Positions 60,393 to 64,000 of a DNA stretch of 64,000 nucleotides are shown piece after piece. The DNA comes from Chloroflexia bacterium SDU3-3 (GTDB lineage: Bacteria; Chloroflexota; Chloroflexia; Chloroflexales; Roseiflexaceae). The stretch's first letter is position 1. Each line of letters begins with the position of its first letter. Where the stretch lies: positions 1-64,000 of the forward strand of contig WBOU01000008.1 of assembly GCA_009268125.1 (NCBI GenBank). Reading direction: 5' to 3'. Position numbers and translations under genes: made by a program. The notes under the pieces were generated by a model that was given only the letters and a program-made list of their open reading frames with translations, made no database searches and had not been told where the DNA came from.

Positions 60393-60782
60393 ATGGAGGC
60401 GATGGCGATCTTTCCTGCGAATGCCTACAGCGAGAACTGCCCGACGCGTCTGATGCTTGATCGGATCGCCGACAAGTGGACGGTGCTGATATTGGGGCGG
60501 CTGGCTGGGGGCAAGCAGCGCTTTGGGATGCTGCGCCGCGATGTCGAGGGCATCTCGCCCAAGGTGCTGACCCAAAAGCTGCGCGACCTGGAGCGCGACG
60601 GCCTGATCACGCGGCGGGTCTTCGCCACGGTGCCGCTGCGGGTCGAGTACGCGCTCACCCCGCTGGGCGGCACGCTGGTCGATCTGGTCGATGCCATCCG
60701 CATCTGGTCGGAGACAAACATCGGGTCGGTGCTGGAGGCCCAGCAGCGCTTCGACGCGCGCCCGGTGGAGGAAGAGGTGTAG
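60393..60782 (+). CDS. HxlR-family transcriptional regulator
   Basis: The 129-residue protein has the HxlR core: SENCPTRLMLDRIADKWTVL (with the single sensor Cys16), LGRLAGGKQRFGMLRRDVEG and ISPKVLTQKLRDLERDGLIT, then an RVEYALTPLG wing. HxlR proteins sense electrophiles or disulfide stress through the Cys. The start at 60393 has GAGGGGC upstream. It converges with a qorB-like gene, an arrangement also known for the ytfH/ytfG pair of enterobacteria, so it probably controls that oxidoreductase. Confidence 0.93.
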   Translation: MEAMAIFPANAYSENCPTRLMLDRIADKWTVLILGRLAGGKQRFGMLRRDVEGISPKVLTQKLRDLERDGLITRRVFATVPLRVEYALTPLGGTLVDLVDAIRIWSETNIGSVLEAQQRFDARPVEEEV

Positions 60783-60805
60783 GGCGTGGGGAGGGCAAGA
60801 AGAGA

Positions 60806-60830
60806 GGGCGGTGCCATAGCGGCACCGCCC
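60806..60830. terminator. Bidirectional hairpin between hxlR and qorB-like gene
   Basis: GGGCGGTGCC (60806-60815) pairs perfectly with GGCACCGCCC (60821-60830) around ATAGC. It serves two convergent genes. A TTTG follows on the plus strand. Confidence 0.7.
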
Positions 60831-60842
60831 TTTGTGTTGGGG

Positions 60843-61691
60843 CTACTTGAGCAGTGTGGCCACGGCCTCGGCCAGCGGAGTGGTCGGGCGGCCGATCAGC
60901 GCGGAGAGCTGGTGCCCGTCGTCGAACAGCGCGCCGTTGGCGGTGTCCACATCCCACTGGGCGATCATCTGGGCCACCGGCTCGGGCAGGCCGAAGCTGG
61001 CCAGCGTGGCGGCGTACTCGGCCACCGGCAGATCCTTGTAGACTACCGGCTTGCCGGTCTGGCGGGCGATCTCGCTGGCTAGCTCGGCCTGGGTGAACGC
61101 ATGGTCGCCCGCAAGCTCGTAGACCTTGCCCTCGTGGCCAGCGCTGGCCAGCACCGCCGCCGCTGCCTCGGCGTAGTCGGCGCGTGCGGCGGCGGCGATC
61201 TTGCCCTCGCCTGTGCTGCCCAGCACCGCGCCGGTGGCCGGGGCGCTCTGGATGCTGCTCGCGTAGTTCTCGATGTACCAGCCGTTGCGCAGGAGGGTGT
61301 AGGCGATGCCCGAGGCCTTGATGATCTCCTCGGTGGCCTTGTGCTCTACCGCCAGGCTCATGGGCGAGCTATCGGCGCGCAGCAGGCTGGTGTAGACGAT
61401 GTGCTTCACCCCGGCCTGCTTGGCGGCCTCCACCACGTTGCGGTGCTGGTCGATGCGCTGGCCCACCTCGCTGCCCGAGATCAGCAGCAGCTTGTCGACC
61501 CCGGCCAGCGCGGCTCCGAGCGTGGCGGGCTGGCTGTAGTCGGCCTCGCGCGCGGCCACGCCCAGGTCGGCGGCCTTGGCGGGGGTGCGCACCAGCGCGA
61601 CAATCTCGTTGGCGGGCACCTTGGCCTTCAGCGCGCTGATAACGAGGCGGCCCAGCTGGCCGGTGGCACCGGTGACGGCGATAGTGGACAT
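60843..61691 (-). CDS. NmrA/SDR-type NAD(P)H quinone oxidoreductase (QorB-like)
   Basis: The 282-residue protein has the nucleotide-binding GATGQLGRLV, the ALAGVDKLLLISGSEVGQRI segment, GVKHIVYTSLLRADSS and ASGIAYTLLRNGWYIENYA. These fit YtfG/QorB quinone reductase 2 and related SDRs. It reduces quinones with NADPH and is usually induced by electrophiles. MSTIAVTGA at 61691 is the start, with TACAGGAGTACG upstream. It converges with the HxlR gene, the expected regulator. Confidence 0.9.
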   Translation of the reverse strand: MSTIAVTGATGQLGRLVISALKAKVPANEIVALVRTPAKAADLGVAAREADYSQPATLGAALAGVDKLLLISGSEVGQRIDQHRNVVEAAKQAGVKHIVYTSLLRADSSPMSLAVEHKATEEIIKASGIAYTLLRNGWYIENYASSIQSAPATGAVLGSTGEGKIAAAARADYAEAAAAVLASAGHEGKVYELAGDHAFTQAELASEIARQTGKPVVYKDLPVAEYAATLASFGLPEPVAQMIAQWDVDTANGALFDDGHQLSALIGRPTTPLAEAVATLLK

Positions 61692-61851
61692 GATCGTACT
61701 CCTGTATGCTATGTCGGATTTATCTCGCAGAGACTTGTACCTAGTATAGAATACAGATATATAAATGCAAGTATGCACCTTTAAGTAATGTGGTTTCTGA
61801 AAGAAACTAAGTATGATAAATGTAAGCTCCGCAGTGGAGCTGTGGATATCG

Positions 61852-62922
61852 CTACGGTATCCGCGTCGGGGTGAGCGGGATGGGGGTTGGTGCGGGGAAC
61901 ATCAGCGCGGGCGTTGGCTGGGCAGTGGATGCGGGCGCGGTGGATGCGGGCGCGGTGGCGGCGGGCGCGGTGGCGGCGGGCGCGTGATCAATAGGTGCGC
62001 TGTTCATCGCCGCGAAAAAGACCGTAGCCGCCAGCACCAGCGCCAGCAGGCTAGCCAGCAGCCCGATCAGCGGCCTGAGGCTGCGCTGGCGGGCAGGTGG
62101 GGCAGGTGGGGCAGGCGGGGCATCGGGCGGCAGCACGATCCGGTCGGTGATCCGCTCGGTGATGCTGCCGATCGACCGGTCGACCAGCGCCTCATCGCCA
62201 TCTAGCGCATCCACGCGGCCCAGCACCACCGTGATGTTATCGGTGCCGCCGCGACCATTGGCCACATCCACCAGCAGCGCGGGCGCATCCTCGAAGGTGT
62301 TGGCGGTGATGATCGCGTGCAGCTCGTCGTCGGTCAGCAGGCCGTGGAGGCCATCCGAGCAGAGCAGCACGACGTCGCCCACCTCCAGCGGCCACTCGAA
62401 TAGATCGACGTTTACATCTTTCTGGTGGCCAAGCGCACGGGTGATGATATTGCGGTGGATGGAGACGCGGGCCTGCTCGGGGGTGAGGATGCCTGCGGCG
62501 ATCTGATCGCTGACGAAGGAGTGGTCGCGGCTGATCTGATGGATGGCCTCGCCGCGGATGAGGTAGGCGCGGCTATCGCCCACATTGGCGATGTGCAGCG
62601 TGTTGTGGAAGAACAGCGCGGCCACGCCGGTGGTGCCCATGGTGCCGCGGCCCTGGCGGAAGACCTGGCTATTGGCGGCCTCGAAGGCCTGCCCGAGCGC
62701 CTGGGCGCGGTTGTCGCCCTCGCTCTGGTAGTAGGCTTCGAGGATAACATCGACGGCGACCCGGCTGGCCACCTCGCCTGCGGCGTGCCCGCCCATGCCG
62801 TCGCACACCACCAGCAGATCGCCGTAGCGGTCGCTCGCGTCGGTCTCGCCGATGCCGAAGGTGTCCTCATTGTGGTCGCGCGTCTTGCCGACGTCGGTGC
62901 GAGCGTTGCTTCGTAGCTTCAT
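61852..62922 (-). CDS. PP2C-family protein phosphatase with C-terminal membrane anchor
   Basis: The 356-residue protein has all PP2C metal motifs: RDHNED, VCDGMGGHAAGEVASR, NVGDSRAYL, CSDGLHGLL and TDNITVVLG. A proline-rich segment near residue 270 and a membrane helix (LIGLLASLLALVLAATVFFA) follow, then a Pro/Ala/Thr-rich outer tail. It therefore dephosphorylates Ser/Thr from the cytoplasmic side and is tethered. No Ser/Thr kinase gene is in the window. ATG 62922 is preferred because the PP2C domain begins there. Confidence 0.94.
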   Translation of the reverse strand: MKLRSNARTDVGKTRDHNEDTFGIGETDASDRYGDLLVVCDGMGGHAAGEVASRVAVDVILEAYYQSEGDNRAQALGQAFEAANSQVFRQGRGTMGTTGVAALFFHNTLHIANVGDSRAYLIRGEAIHQISRDHSFVSDQIAAGILTPEQARVSIHRNIITRALGHQKDVNVDLFEWPLEVGDVVLLCSDGLHGLLTDDELHAIITANTFEDAPALLVDVANGRGGTDNITVVLGRVDALDGDEALVDRSIGSITERITDRIVLPPDAPPAPPAPPARQRSLRPLIGLLASLLALVLAATVFFAAMNSAPIDHAPAATAPAATAPASTAPASTAQPTPALMFPAPTPIPLTPTRIP

Positions 62923-62987
62923 CGAGCGCCCCTGGGCTGTCTTCAGGACGCCGCAAAGTATAGCACGGGCGATGGCTCTGTGCAAAA

Positions 62988-63064
62988 GAAATCCACAGGA
63001 TCGCGGCAGTTCTCCACAAGATCCGTCCCCAATTTCCACGCGTTATCCACAGGATTGTGGATAA
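62988..63064. promoter_or_regulatory. DnaA-box cluster between PP2C gene and rlmN
   Basis: TTATCCACA at 63043-63051 and its inverse TGTGGATAA at 63056-63064 are two exact DnaA boxes in inverted order. TTCTCCACA (63010-63018) and AAATCCACA (about 62988) are near matches in the same 80 bases. Four such boxes here are more than chance would give, though no dnaA or parAB gene is in view. Confidence 0.65.
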
Positions 63065-63084
63065 CGCTGGGGATGCTGGGCCGA

Positions 63085-64000
63085 CTATGATACGAGCGGG
63101 ATCTCGCCCTGGCTGCTGGGCGCGGCGCTGCCCGCCAGCTGGCCGCAGGCCGCCGCGATCGCCACGCCGCGCTCCATGCGCACGGTGCAGGCCACGCCGC
63201 GATCCTGCAGCACGCGCTGGAAGGCGCGGATCTGCTCGCTGTGCGAGCGGCTGAGCGGCGCGCCCGGCACGGGGTTCCAGGGGATGAGGTTCACGTGGCA
63301 GAGCATGCCGCGCAGGCGGTCGGCCAGGCGCTCGGCCTGCTCGGGCGAGTCGTTTTTGCCCTGCAGCAGCACATACTCGAACGACACGCGGCGGTGGGTT
63401 TTGTCGATGTACTCGCTGGTGGCCTCCAGCAGCCGCGCGATCGGGAAGCGGCGGTTGACCGGCATCATCTCGCTGCGCAGCTCATCATCCGGCGCGTGCA
63501 GCGAGATGGCCAGGTTTATCGGCAGGGGCGCCTCGGCCAGGCGCAGGATGCCGGGCACCAGCCCCACGGTAGAGACGGTGAGGCTACGCGCGCCCATGTT
63601 CAGGCCCTGTGGGTCGTGCAGGCGCTCGACGGCCTTCCACCAGCGGTCGTAGTTGGCGAACGGTTCGCCCATGCCCATGAACACCAGGTTGCTCAGGCGG
63701 CGCGGCCCGCCGGGGGGCGCATCCTCGGCCTCCCAGCGCCCGCCGTCGTCGCCATCGGCGCTGGGCGCGGGTGCGGCCACGGCGCGGGCCTCGCGGGCGG
63801 CCCACAGCGCCTGCTCCACAATCTCGCCGGGGGTGATGTTGCGCAGCAGGCCCAGCCGCCCGGTGGCGCAGAACACGCAGCCCATGGCGCAGCCTGCCTG
63901 GGTCGAGACGCAGGCGGTGGCGCGGTCGGGGTAGACCATCAGCACGCTCTCCAGCACCGGGCCGTCGGGCAGGCGGAACAGCGCCTTGCGGGTCAGGCCG
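63085..64000 (-). CDS. rlmN: 23S rRNA/tRNA adenine-C2 methyltransferase RlmN (5' partial)
   Basis: The frame is open to the right edge of the window, so the N-terminus is outside. The radical SAM motif CAMGCVFC is followed by [36 protein letters not shown], and the C-terminal AAACGQLAG with the conserved Cys that relays the methyl group. A stretch of about 30 residues rich in Ala, Pro and Asp (near 63690-63790) between NITPGEIV and FMGMGEP is longer than in common RlmN proteins. It methylates A2503 of 23S rRNA and A37 of some tRNAs. Confidence 0.95.
   Translation of the reverse strand, partial: GLTRKALFRLPDGPVLESVLMVYPDRATACVSTQAGCAMGCVFCATGRLGLLRNITPGEIVEQALWAAREARAVAAPAPSADGDDGGRWEAEDAPPGGPRRLSNLVFMGMGEPFANYDRWWKAVERLHDPQGLNMGARSLTVSTVGLVPGILRLAEAPLPINLAISLHAPDDELRSEMMPVNRRFPIARLLEATSEYIDKTHRRVSFEYVLLQGKNDSPEQAERLADRLRGMLCHVNLIPWNPVPGAPLSRSHSEQIRAFQRVLQDRGVACTVRMERGVAIAAACGQLAGSAAPSSQGEIPLVS

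Overview
The window is about two thirds G+C, with a few sharply AT-rich islands. Several traits suggest a Chloroflexota (Chloroflexia-like) chromosome: a lipoprotein- and Ig-repeat-rich surface proteome, an FLPLV-type segment before the C-terminal domain of a giant secreted protein, many DinB, MarR, HxlR and AraC-type small genes, and abundant intergenic repeats. This placement is inference from style and not from a marker gene. No rRNA, tRNA or CRISPR array was recognised.

Layout. (1) 1-4.4 kb: the 3' end of a large polymorphic-toxin-like gene with a GC-rich carrier and an AT-rich tip carrying an HxE...CxxC deaminase-like motif. It is followed by an LRR gene in immunity position, a frameshifted small ORF, and a displaced 0.34-kb copy of the carrier. 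(2) 4.5-21 kb: small housekeeping and stress genes, including a dehydrogenase-like protein that has lost its catalytic residues, a SRPBCC-EVE-MarR operon with a palindromic operator, three DinB proteins, a duplicated membrane-protein pair, a siderophore/cobalamin-type binding lipoprotein and an ADH/AraC divergent pair. (3) 21-24.7 kb: a methyltransferase inside a tandem repeat duplication, then an AT-rich island of unknown genes. (4) 24.8-36.4 kb, all minus strand: a C45 acyltransferase and GNAT, then a polyamine cluster in transcription order ALDH, mmsA-like, potA, potB, potC, potD, gabT, interrupted by non-coding repeats. (5) 36.6-48.9 kb, all minus strand: a tight block of Tat-exported binding protein, GNAT, three phage-tail-collar proteins, a second binding protein without signal peptide, a 2396-residue surface protein and a small secreted protein. 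(6) 49.2-57.3 kb, plus strand: nitrate assimilation (nasA/narB-type reductase, nirB, nirD, small conserved protein, AraC regulator, narK). (7) 57.9-64 kb: mutL, DUF983 protein, hxlR with convergent qorB-like gene, PP2C phosphatase, and a partial rlmN with a DnaA-box cluster.

How the genes work together. The nitrate block takes up nitrate (NarK) and reduces it to nitrite (NasA) and ammonium (NirBD). The polyamine block imports putrescine/spermidine (PotABCD) and probably oxidises it through aminotransferase and aldehyde dehydrogenase steps. The 36.6-48.9 kb block looks like one co-transcribed surface or secretion module with no described function that I can name.

Most unusual signals: the toxin with a swapped tip and displaced carrier fragment; two 43-bp perfect palindromes whose arms differ at eight positions with every change compensated; the collar/binding-protein/giant-protein operon; the five-unit 42-bp array between potC and potD; and the repeat-methyltransferase tandem duplication.
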